Positions 15,895-22,645 of a DNA stretch of 64,000 nt are shown here, piece by piece. The notes under the pieces were generated by a model, which saw only the letters and a program-made list of their open reading frames with translations, did not search any database and was not told the origin of the DNA. Made by a program: the position numbers and the translations under genes. The stretch spans positions 62,001 to 126,000 of the forward strand of contig MKUH01000014.1 in assembly GCA_001897745.1 (NCBI GenBank). The letters are read 5' to 3'. Position 1 is the stretch's first letter; each line of letters starts with the position of its first letter. Source of the DNA: Candidatus Accumulibacter sp. 66-26. GTDB lineage: Bacteria > Pseudomonadota > Gammaproteobacteria > Burkholderiales > Rhodocyclaceae.

Positions 15895-17017
15895 AGACCT
15901 GCGGAACCTGTATCTACTGGTAGCGGGGGACTGCAACCTGGCGTGCGCTTACTGTTACGCGGAAGGCGGAAGTTTCGGCGGTGGTCCCCGCGCCATGAGT
16001 CCGGAAACGCTACGGACGGCACTGGATAAGCTCGTACCCGAAGACAGTGCGCTAGTGGTTTCCTTTTTCGGCGGTGAGCCGCTGCTGGAATTTGAGCTCC
16101 TGCGCCAAGCCGTGGCCTGGGGCAATGCCTTGGGTGCCGAACGCGGGACGCGGCTGCGCTATGTTCTCACCACCAACGGCACTCTGCTGGACGATGACCG
16201 ACTGAGCTTTCTTAAGGCCCACGTTAGTCATGTCGCCGTGAGCCTGGACGGTGGGCAGGCCCTGACGGACGCCAGCCGCTGCTTCAAGGATTATGAGGGA
16301 AGCGTTTATCGGGTGGTGGTGCAGAACCTTGAACGCCTGAAAAGAGAGGGTATTCCCTTTGGCCTGCGCGGGACCATTCCGGCAGGGCGGGCAGATGAAC
16401 TCGACGCAGCCGTCGCTTATCTGCAAAGCTTGGGGCCGGTTTCCGTCCGGGTGGAGGCCGCGGCCGGAGCCGAGCCATGGCCTCGGGAGCATTGGCACGC
16501 CTGGACCGAAGCCGTGATCCGAAGCAACAAGAGAGCTTTGGAGCGCCTGATGACCGGTAAGGAGCCGGGGCCGGCGGCGGATATCTACCGGGTCGCTGCC
16601 CATCGACTCAATGGGCTGGTGCGGCAATATCCCTGCGTTGCCGGCCAGGGCATTCTCGCAGTAAGCACGGGCGGCGACGTGTATCCCTGCGACCATTTTA
16701 TCGGTGATCCGGCTTTTTGCATGGGTAACGTGCGGCAAGACGATTTCCCCGGAGAGGCCTATTGCCGGATCGTCAATCTTTTGCAAGCCAATAGGGTGGA
16801 TGACCGGCCGAAGTGCGCCAATTGCCGGGTGCGATACCTCTGCGGCGGAGAATGTCCGGCGCGCTCCCTATCGTGCCAAGGAAATATCGCTGATCCTTCG
16901 CCCAGCCATTGCGTCCATACGCGACGCGTGTTGCGGCGGGCGGAAAGGCTGGTGGATACCGTCCTGGCCGATCCTATTGGGCGGGAGCGCTTGGCTGCCT
17001 CGGTTCAGAGAACGTGA
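15878..17017 (+). CDS. Radical SAM/SPASM peptide maturase 3 (short form without N-terminal domain)
   Basis: A 379-residue enzyme starting at ATG 15878 (a second ATG at 15887 is possible); both lie inside the end of maturase 2. The radical SAM motif comes at once, C19-x3-C23-x2-C26 (CNLACAYC), so the roughly 75-residue N-terminal domain of the other two is missing. FFGGEPLLEFEL and a SPASM domain with YPCVAGQG, DVYPCDHF, CANCRVRYLCGGEC and SHCVHTR are present. Without the extra domain it may need a partner enzyme for peptide docking or act after the first two. Its TGA overlaps the ABC ATPase ATG (17015-17019). Confidence 0.86.
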   Translation: MSPMLEDLRNLYLLVAGDCNLACAYCYAEGGSFGGGPRAMSPETLRTALDKLVPEDSALVVSFFGGEPLLEFELLRQAVAWGNALGAERGTRLRYVLTTNGTLLDDDRLSFLKAHVSHVAVSLDGGQALTDASRCFKDYEGSVYRVVVQNLERLKREGIPFGLRGTIPAGRADELDAAVAYLQSLGPVSVRVEAAAGAEPWPREHWHAWTEAVIRSNKRALERLMTGKEPGPAADIYRVAAHRLNGLVRQYPCVAGQGILAVSTGGDVYPCDHFIGDPAFCMGNVRQDDFPGEAYCRIVNLLQANRVDDRPKCANCRVRYLCGGECPARSLSCQGNIADPSPSHCVHTRRVLRRAERLVDTVLADPIGRERLAASVQRT

Positions 17018-17763
17018 TGCTGGCGGCGGTGCGTATCGAGAACCTGACGTTGCGTTACCCTTCCGGCACCGTTGCTGTAGCTGGTCTTTCTCTCGATGTC
17101 CGCCCGGGAGAAATTTTCGGCCTCCTTGGCCTTAACGGTGCCGGTAAGAGTAGCCTCATTAAGGCTATTGCCAGCTTGTTGCGCCCATCTACGGGGCAAG
17201 TTCGAATTTTTGGCCTGGATACGAGGACAGATGCGGCGGCGGTAAAACAGCGGATTGGCGTTGTGTCCCAGGAAAACAACCTGGATGCCGCCCTGAATGT
17301 GCGCCACAACCTGCTATTCCGCTGTCGCTATGCCGGTATTCCAGGGCACGTTGCATCGCAGCGAGTGAAACGCTGGCTGTCGTTGCTCGGACTGGAAGAC
17401 AAGGCGGAGGAATCGGTGCTGCACCTGTCCGGGGGCTGCAAACGCAAAGTGATGCTGGCCAAGGCCTTTGTCACGGAGCCGGAGATTTTGGTGTTGGATG
17501 AACCTAGCGCCGGCCTCGACCCCGGTGCGCGAGAGTTGCTTTGGGAACAGGTGCGGATTTTCCGTGCAGCCGGGAACACGGTTTTTTTATCCACGCATTA
17601 CTTGGAAGAGGCTGAAGCGCTGTGTGATCGCATCGGCATCCTGCACCACGGACGGCTGGTTTCCATGCTTGCCGGCGACCAGGGATGCTCCTTCGCTCCG
17701 GGCATGGCCGCCGCGACCTTCCGCGCCGTCACGGGGCAAGCGGACACGGATGAAGCGTCATGA
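17017..17763 (+). CDS. ABC transporter ATP-binding protein of the peptide locus
   Basis: A 248-residue ATPase with Walker A (GLNGAGKSS, near residue 40), Q-loop (VVSQENN), signature LSGGCKRKV, Walker B (ILVLDEPSAGLD) and the H-loop (STHY). The signature reads LSGGC where Q is normal; many ABC-2 ATPases vary there. The family pairs with ABC-2 permeases for export of drugs, polysaccharides or peptides. It starts on the stop of maturase 3 and overlaps the permease by 4 bp (ATGA), so the locus is one operon. No protease domain is fused, so leader removal, if any, must occur elsewhere. Export of the modified peptide is inferred. Confidence 0.9.
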   Translation: MLAAVRIENLTLRYPSGTVAVAGLSLDVRPGEIFGLLGLNGAGKSSLIKAIASLLRPSTGQVRIFGLDTRTDAAAVKQRIGVVSQENNLDAALNVRHNLLFRCRYAGIPGHVASQRVKRWLSLLGLEDKAEESVLHLSGGCKRKVMLAKAFVTEPEILVLDEPSAGLDPGARELLWEQVRIFRAAGNTVFLSTHYLEEAEALCDRIGILHHGRLVSMLAGDQGCSFAPGMAAATFRAVTGQADTDEAS

Positions 17764-18521
17764 GGTTTGTGCTGGCTCTGTTATACCGCAACCTGGTCGT
17801 CGGGCGAGCGTCGGCGCAACTGACCTTGATTCGCGTGGTGTTCCAGCCAGCTACCTACCTTTTCGTTTTCGGGCATGTGGTCGGGCGCGTGATTCCCCTT
17901 GCCGGCCAGAACGGCTATGGAGCCGTCATTGCACCCGGCATCATTGCCATGGCTACGGTTGGCGCTCCCTTTGTCTCTATAGGAGGGCAGGTGCTTTCCG
18001 GCTATTTTTTCCGTACTCTCGAGGAGTGGCTGCTGGCCCCCGTCTCCCTGCGCACGCTGCTGGTTGCCATGCTCCTCGGCGGCGTATGTAGCGGCGTCAT
18101 CAACAGCCTTGTGGTGGTTATTCTTGCCTGGTTGATCCTGGATTTGACGCCCAGTGATCCTGCCTTTCTGCTACTGGCGGTGGTTGCGGGTGCCTTTCTC
18201 TTTTCACTCGTCTCGCTGGTAGTTCTGCTTTTGCCGCAAAGGCCGGACCGGGGGCGAGAGGTATTTTCCTTCCTGATGATGTTGATGACGTTCTTTGGCT
18301 GCACTTTCTATTCCTACGCTATGCTGGAGCCGCCCTTCAGTTACTTTGCCTTGCTTCTCCCCACGACCTATATCAGCGAAGGTCTGCGCGCGGCCTACGC
18401 GCCTGGTCAGCCGCATCTCAATGCAGATGCCGCCCTGGCCGGCTTGATCCTGATCGCCATTGTGCTTCTTCCCTATGCCGACTGGGTGTTTCGCAGGCGG
18501 CTGGGGAATTTTTCATGGTGA
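17760..18521 (+). CDS. ABC-2 type permease of the peptide locus
   Basis: A 253-residue membrane protein with about six helices and the ABC-2 layout. An amphipathic N-terminus (MRFVLALLYRNLVVGRASAQ) is followed by helices such as YLFVFGHVVGRVIPL, VVVILAWLILDLTP and FLLLAVVAGAFLFSLVSLV, and a segment TYISEGLRAAYAPG that matches the conserved end region of the family. With the preceding ATPase it forms an inner-membrane exporter, probably as a dimer of each. It ends the tightly overlapping block of genes; the heme-propeller gene lies 273 bases further on. Confidence 0.9.
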   Translation: MRFVLALLYRNLVVGRASAQLTLIRVVFQPATYLFVFGHVVGRVIPLAGQNGYGAVIAPGIIAMATVGAPFVSIGGQVLSGYFFRTLEEWLLAPVSLRTLLVAMLLGGVCSGVINSLVVVILAWLILDLTPSDPAFLLLAVVAGAFLFSLVSLVVLLLPQRPDRGREVFSFLMMLMTFFGCTFYSYAMLEPPFSYFALLLPTTYISEGLRAAYAPGQPHLNADAALAGLILIAIVLLPYADWVFRRRLGNFSW

Positions 18522-18794
18522 TGGTGTCCGTTGCCTATCCGATTGTGACATCGGCTGCGTGCAGCCAAGCAGCCATCGGCCAGCATGACGATGCTTCCAT
18601 CGCCGTGGAAAACGCCTCGTCGTTGCCGCAGATATCCCCTCTTGCCTGCGTTGGAGTGGTAAGGCACGACCCGTTCAACAGGACGTGCAACAAAACGAAT
18701 TTGGCGCTCGAGCACCAATCAGACGGCAGATCTCGCGATCTGCGCCAAGCTACGCGGGGAAGTGACTTTGCATTACTCACGGAGGATCGAATTC
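18522..18794 (+). other. Spacer between permease and propeller-heme gene
   Basis: A 273-bp stretch with no gene I can support. An open frame starts at 18515 and crosses the next gene start, but it lacks a ribosome site and family features. The inverted repeat CAGATCTCGCGATCTG is an 8-bp palindrome near 18727-18742, and GGAGG just before 18795 serves the downstream gene. A separate promoter for that gene is plausible but not identified. Confidence 0.5.
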
Positions 18795-20141
18795 ATGCAT
18801 GTATTCATTCGAGCACTTGTCGCTGCTTTCTGCTGCTTCAGTCTCACAGCACTGGCTTGTCGGCCTTTCGGCTCGTACGAATTCGTCGAGGATAAGAGCG
18901 ACGGCATCTGGTTCACTGAAGGCGACAATAACGCCATCTCGCGCTTGGGCGCGGACGGCAGCGTCAAGATGCACAAGCTACCCACGCCCAACGCCGAACC
19001 GAGTTCGCTCGCTCTGGATCGATACGGCAATCTCTGGTTTGTCGAAATGGAGGGGGCCAAGATAGGCCGCCTCGGTAAGGGCGGACGTATCGTGGAGTTC
19101 GCTGTAACGGACGGCCGCCCTGGCCAAGTGGCGGTAAGTCGCTACGGTGAAGCCTGGTTTACTACGATGCCGGGGCATGCGAGCGGCGAAGCGCACGCGG
19201 GCCATGGTAGGCATGCGGCTGGGATTGGCCGCATTGATCGCCAAGGCAGGATGTACACCTATCCGCTGCAAGAAGGCTGGCCGACGTCGATTGTGTTCGA
19301 TCGCGCCGACCAAGCCTGGGTGAGCATCCTGATTCCCGGTGACAAGCCGCTGGGCCGGCTTGCCCGTCTGTCACGCGACGGGCAGTGGACGATTGAGGTG
19401 ACTTGGGAGAATAGCTGCCCGCGTAATCTAATGGTAGCCCCCAACGGTGCAGTGTACTTCTCCGATGGCTGTCGGGGGATCGCGGGCTACCGAGCCGCGA
19501 ATGGTGTGCTGACGGAATGGCAATTGCCTGCCGGCACCAACATTCAGCAGATGTCCCTCGCCCGTGACGGAACTCTGTGGTTTACCGACCGTGTGCATCT
19601 GGGACGTATTGACCACAAGGGGAAAGCTGTCATGGTCGACCGTCCGGACAACGGCGATGCCCCCATGGCCATTCTTGCCACCCGTAAGGGCGATATCGTG
19701 TTCTCGGAGTTCTACAACTACAACATCAATCGCCTGACGAAGAACGGCGAATACGTCGAGCATCTCATCAACGTCGATGAGCGCAGCGGTGTACGTGAGG
19801 TGAAGAACGGCGAAGTTTGTTACGTCCAGTTCGGTGCCCGCATCGCCGCCAAGACGGAGATGGACAAGCAGCGCGCGGAGGAAGTAAAAAACGGTCGCTT
19901 CAAACCCGACGGTGCCGGTACCGAGAAGCTCGTGGAGCGGAAATGCCTGGCCTGCCACGACAGCCGCCGTTTACTGTTGTCCCGGCGCAGCGACTGGACG
20001 CCGAGCATCACACGCATGCATGGTTACCGTAGCGCACGTGGCGTCGAGCCGCTGACCGACGACGAGACGACGCGGCTGGTTCGCTATTTCAACGAGAACT
20101 ACGGACTCGGCTCCTTTGAGCATCAATCCGCCAACCATTGA
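18795..20141 (+). CDS. Secreted Vgb-like beta-propeller protein with a C-terminal c-type heme motif
   Basis: A 448-residue protein; ATG 18795 follows GGAGG. A signal peptide runs to about residue 21 (SLTALA then Cys22; not a good lipobox). Residues about 28-365 form repeated blades with the streptogramin-lyase signature DGIWFTEGDNNAISRLG, YGNLWFVEMEGAKIGRLG, DGTLWFTDRVHLGRI, about seven blades. A His-rich insert (H128, H134, H137, H140) interrupts one blade. The tail has CLACH (C384-H388) and then RRSDWTPSITRMHGYR and LTDDETTRLVRYFNENYG, resembling heme-binding domains of quinohemoprotein amine dehydrogenases. A periplasmic redox or peptide-binding partner of the locus is inferred; true virginiamycin lyase activity is unlikely. 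Confidence 0.8.
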   Translation: MHVFIRALVAAFCCFSLTALACRPFGSYEFVEDKSDGIWFTEGDNNAISRLGADGSVKMHKLPTPNAEPSSLALDRYGNLWFVEMEGAKIGRLGKGGRIVEFAVTDGRPGQVAVSRYGEAWFTTMPGHASGEAHAGHGRHAAGIGRIDRQGRMYTYPLQEGWPTSIVFDRADQAWVSILIPGDKPLGRLARLSRDGQWTIEVTWENSCPRNLMVAPNGAVYFSDGCRGIAGYRAANGVLTEWQLPAGTNIQQMSLARDGTLWFTDRVHLGRIDHKGKAVMVDRPDNGDAPMAILATRKGDIVFSEFYNYNINRLTKNGEYVEHLINVDERSGVREVKNGEVCYVQFGARIAAKTEMDKQRAEEVKNGRFKPDGAGTEKLVERKCLACHDSRRLLLSRRSDWTPSITRMHGYRSARGVEPLTDDETTRLVRYFNENYGLGSFEHQSANH

Positions 20142-20236
20142 CTCCGAGCCTTGGCGCTACCTCGCTACGTCTGTCATCAGAGGGTGCAGTGGACGGAAAT
20201 GCCGCTCTGCATAGCAACCATCTGCCGCATTGACAG

Positions 20237-21253
20237 TTAGACGCGCAGCAGCGCGATCTTCAGCGGCGGCTTGCCGTCGGGGCTCGGGAAGTCGGCTTCG
20301 GGCGCTATCGTCTCGATTTCGCGGATCGGCCGGCCGGCCTTGCGCGCGCTGCGTTCGAGCTGGTCGATCCAGGCCGCGCGCTCGACCTGCGCGACGTTGT
20401 TGCAGCAGATCAGCGTGCCGCCTTCGGCGGTGGCGAGCAGCGCCGGCTTGAACAGCGCCGGGTAGTCGTTGACCAGATCGACGACGCCGAAGGGGCTCTT
20501 GGCGTAGCGCGGCGGGTCGAGGAAGACGACGTCGAACTGCTGCGCTTCTAGCTTGGGGAAGGGCGGCAGGTGCTTGCCGCGCACGAACTTAGCCTGACCG
20601 ATGCCGGACAGCTGGCGCAGCGCCGCGAAGGCGTCGCTCTGCACGAAGCGCACGCGGATCGGCAGGTCGTTGAGGCGGGCGTTTTCCTTGCCGACGGCGA
20701 TGCTCGACTCGGCGAAATCGACGTTCACCACGTGGCGCGCGCCGGCCTTGGCGGCGGCGACGCCGACCCCGCAGGTATAGGCGAAGACGTTGAGCAGCGA
20801 TTTGCCCGCGACTTCCTGCATGACGCGCCGGCGGCCGGCGCGCAGGTCGAGGAAGAGCCACGGGTCCTGTCCGGCGTGACGTGCCTGGAAGCGGTAGCGG
20901 ACGCCCATTTCGCTGAATTCGCGAGGCGCCTGCGCGACGACGCTCTTTTCCGGCGGCAGCTTGTTGGCGATGCGCGAGTTCGCCTGGCTGCGGTCGTTCC
21001 AGATCAGCGGCAGGCCGGGCAGTGCGTCGGCGTAGAACGCTTCGAGGGCGGCCAGTTCGTCGGCGGCGAGCGCGCGGTGGAAGGTTTGCGCGAGCAGCAG
21101 GTCGCCGTAGCGGTCCACGGTCAGGCCCGATTCGCCCTCGACGCTGCCGTGGAAGAGGCGGTAGGCGTCGGTCCGCTCGGCCGCGAGCCGTTCGAGGAGG
21201 GGAGCGCGGGCGGCGAAGGCGGCGGCGAGGAGGTCGGACAGGGGCGTGGTCAT
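20237..21253 (-). CDS. SAM-dependent methyltransferase, RlmI-like (probable rRNA methyltransferase)
   Basis: A 338-residue protein starting at ATG 21253. The N-terminal part has DAYRLFHGSVEGESGLTVDRYGDLLLAQ, typical of the family around RlmI, and the methyltransferase core has LFLDLRAGRRRVMQEVAG, SLLNVFAYTCGVGVAAAKAGA (SAM loop), VNVDFAESSIAVGKENARLN and the NPPF-like DPPRYAKSPFG. RlmI methylates C1962 of 23S rRNA, but this protein lacks a full N-terminal PUA domain and is shorter, so the target base is uncertain. It ends 95 bases from the propeller-heme gene, marking the return to high GC. Confidence 0.8.
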   Translation of the reverse strand: MTTPLSDLLAAAFAARAPLLERLAAERTDAYRLFHGSVEGESGLTVDRYGDLLLAQTFHRALAADELAALEAFYADALPGLPLIWNDRSQANSRIANKLPPEKSVVAQAPREFSEMGVRYRFQARHAGQDPWLFLDLRAGRRRVMQEVAGKSLLNVFAYTCGVGVAAAKAGARHVVNVDFAESSIAVGKENARLNDLPIRVRFVQSDAFAALRQLSGIGQAKFVRGKHLPPFPKLEAQQFDVVFLDPPRYAKSPFGVVDLVNDYPALFKPALLATAEGGTLICCNNVAQVERAAWIDQLERSARKAGRPIREIETIAPEADFPSPDGKPPLKIALLRV

Positions 21254-21385
21254 GGCGGGGCGGGCGGTGGGGCGGTTGACGAAGGCGCCCATCATACAGG
21301 CTGGCACGGCGCCCCCCCGGGCTTTCGGCCGGTCGGAGCGGCGTTTCGCCTGACCGGCCGCGTGGCGGGACCTAGGTGGCGCGGG

Positions 21386-21655
21386 TCAGCGGCCCTGGCC
21401 GGGAGTCGTTTCGCCTGCGGCCGGGGCGGCGCCTTGAGTTGCCGCGCCGCTTTCCAGTCGCAGCCACAGCGTCCATTTACCGCACGCGGAGCGTGCCCGC
21501 CGTTCGCTGCCGTTCCACGGGCCGTCGATGCACAGTCCGCTTGCCTGCTCGCTCTCGATGCTCACGTTGAGCGGTTCGCTGCCCGGCGCGCGGGCGCCGC
21601 TCCAGCGCTGGCACGAGGCGCAGCGGCGCAGGGCGGCGGCGGGCTGGAGCGGCAT
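21386..21655 (-). CDS. Small cysteine-containing hypothetical protein
   Basis: An 89-residue protein with four cysteines, the first two as CASC at residues 12-15, then SGLCIDGPWNGSERRARSACG. The pattern CxxC-W-x-G near the start and GLCIDGPW later looks like a small metal-binding or disulfide-stabilised fold, but I cannot name a family. The C-terminus is Ala/Gly/Pro-rich and disordered. It lies 12 bases downstream of the YitT-like gene in the same direction, which supports its being expressed. Confidence 0.55.
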   Translation of the reverse strand: MPLQPAAALRRCASCQRWSGARAPGSEPLNVSIESEQASGLCIDGPWNGSERRARSACGKWTLWLRLESGAATQGAAPAAGETTPGQGR

Positions 21656-21667
21656 GCGGCAGCGTCC

Positions 21668-22276
21668 TCAGATGCCCATGTAGCGGCCGGCCTTGTGATT
21701 GACGGCGATCACGAGGTTGAGCGCCAGCGCGCCGAGGATGGAGAGCGCGACGCTGTGCGGGTCGCGCACGAACAGCGCGGCGCCGAGGATGACGACGTCG
21801 GCCGCCATCTGGACCTTGCCCGCGCGCCAGCCGCGCGTGTTCTGCAGGTGGATGGCGAGCACGCCGAGGCCGCCGAGGCTGGCCTGGTGGCGGATCAGCA
21901 TGAGCAGGCCGACGCCGGCGAGAAAGCCGGCCATCACCGCGGCGAAGGTCGGGTCGAGCGACTGCAGGCTGATCAGCGCGGGCAGCGTTTCGGTGTAGAT
22001 GGCGAGCAGGCTGACGGCGACGAAGGTCTTGAGCGTGAAGGCGCGCCCCAACGAACGGTAGGCGAAGACGTAGAAGGGCAGGTTGACGACGAAGACGACG
22101 GCGCCGATCGGCCAGTCGCCGAGGTAGTGGATCAGGAAGGCGACGCCGACCGTACCGCCGGTGAGCAGCCCGGCGTGGCGGAAAAGGAGGACGGCGAAGG
22201 CGACGAAAAGCGGGGCGACGAGCAGGGCTTGCGCGTCTTCGAAAACACTGTGGCGGCTGGCGGCGGGGTTCGACAT
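21668..22276 (-). CDS. YitT family membrane protein
   Basis: A 202-residue membrane protein with five or six helices. LLTGGTVGVAFLIHYL and GAVVFVVNLPFYVFAYRSLGRAFTLKTFVAV fit the YitT/DUF161 family, as does the later VMAGFLAGVGLLMLIRHQASLGGLGVLA. It lacks the C-terminal DUF2179 domain common in Firmicutes YitT proteins, as usual for the short proteobacterial form. Function is unknown; transport is assumed. The small cysteine protein gene follows it closely. Confidence 0.85.
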   Translation of the reverse strand: MSNPAASRHSVFEDAQALLVAPLFVAFAVLLFRHAGLLTGGTVGVAFLIHYLGDWPIGAVVFVVNLPFYVFAYRSLGRAFTLKTFVAVSLLAIYTETLPALISLQSLDPTFAAVMAGFLAGVGLLMLIRHQASLGGLGVLAIHLQNTRGWRAGKVQMAADVVILGAALFVRDPHSVALSILGALALNLVIAVNHKAGRYMGI

Positions 22277-22410
22277 GGAGGCTGGATGGGAGCTTTGAGG
22301 ACTTGCGCGTGCGATGGAGCGCGGCGGCGCGTTCTGGACCGGGCGGAGTTTACCGGAGGGGCGGGGGGCTCTGCATTACAATCGGCGCCTCAGCGAACGG
22401 AAGATGGATC

Positions 22411-22623
22411 ATGGAAGCACGCCTCACCGAACTCGAAATCAAGATGAACCTGACCGAGGATCTCGTCGAGGAGCTCAATCGCACGATTTACCGGCAGCAG
22501 CAGCAGATCGACCTGCTGCAGGAGCAGATGCGCTTGCTGCATCGCCACCTGCAGAACCTGAGCAGCAACGCCGACCCGGGCGAGGCGCTCAGCCTGCGCG
22601 ACGAGATTCCGCCGCACTACTGA
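22411..22623 (+). CDS. slyX: SlyX family protein
   Basis: A 70-residue protein starting at ATG 22411. It is almost entirely one heptad-repeat helix (LTELEIKMNLTEDLVEELNR, then YRQQQQIDLLQEQMRLLHRHLQNL), ending in the conserved DEIPPHY. SlyX proteins are short coiled-coil proteins of unknown role found across proteobacteria. It converges on rlhA, whose stop lies 22 bases away. The small size and exact family C-terminus make this secure. Confidence 0.93.
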   Translation: MEARLTELEIKMNLTEDLVEELNRTIYRQQQQIDLLQEQMRLLHRHLQNLSSNADPGEALSLRDEIPPHY

Positions 22624-22645
22624 GGCGCCGCCGGAGCGCGCCGGA

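Larger units (their letters stand above)
8860..20160. other. Lower-GC accessory block carrying the putative radical-SAM peptide locus
   Basis: From the end of the LysR gene to just past the propeller-heme gene, base composition is visibly lower in GC than on either side, most clearly from about 10.4 to 20.1 kb. Codon use is more relaxed, with many codons ending in A or T in the receptor, the peptide and the radical-SAM genes, whereas the flanks use GC-ending codons almost exclusively. All genes inside fit one functional theme. No integrase, transposase, tRNA or border repeat was found at either edge, so acquisition by transfer is inferred from composition and gene content only. Confidence 0.55.

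Noticed and set aside
18515..18895. Open frame starting in the permease end and crossing the heme-protein start
   Set aside because: No ribosome site, no recognisable features, and it overlaps the signal peptide of a well-supported gene.
18795..20141. Calling the propeller protein a virginiamycin B lyase
   Set aside because: The blades match that family, but the signal peptide, CxxCH motif and C-terminal heme-binding-like domain point to a periplasmic redox or binding role.
20570..22447. Long plus-strand open frame over the RlmI-like and YitT-like genes
   Set aside because: It is antisense to two well-supported genes and reads as low-complexity Ala/Gly/Arg sequence; a shadow of high GC.
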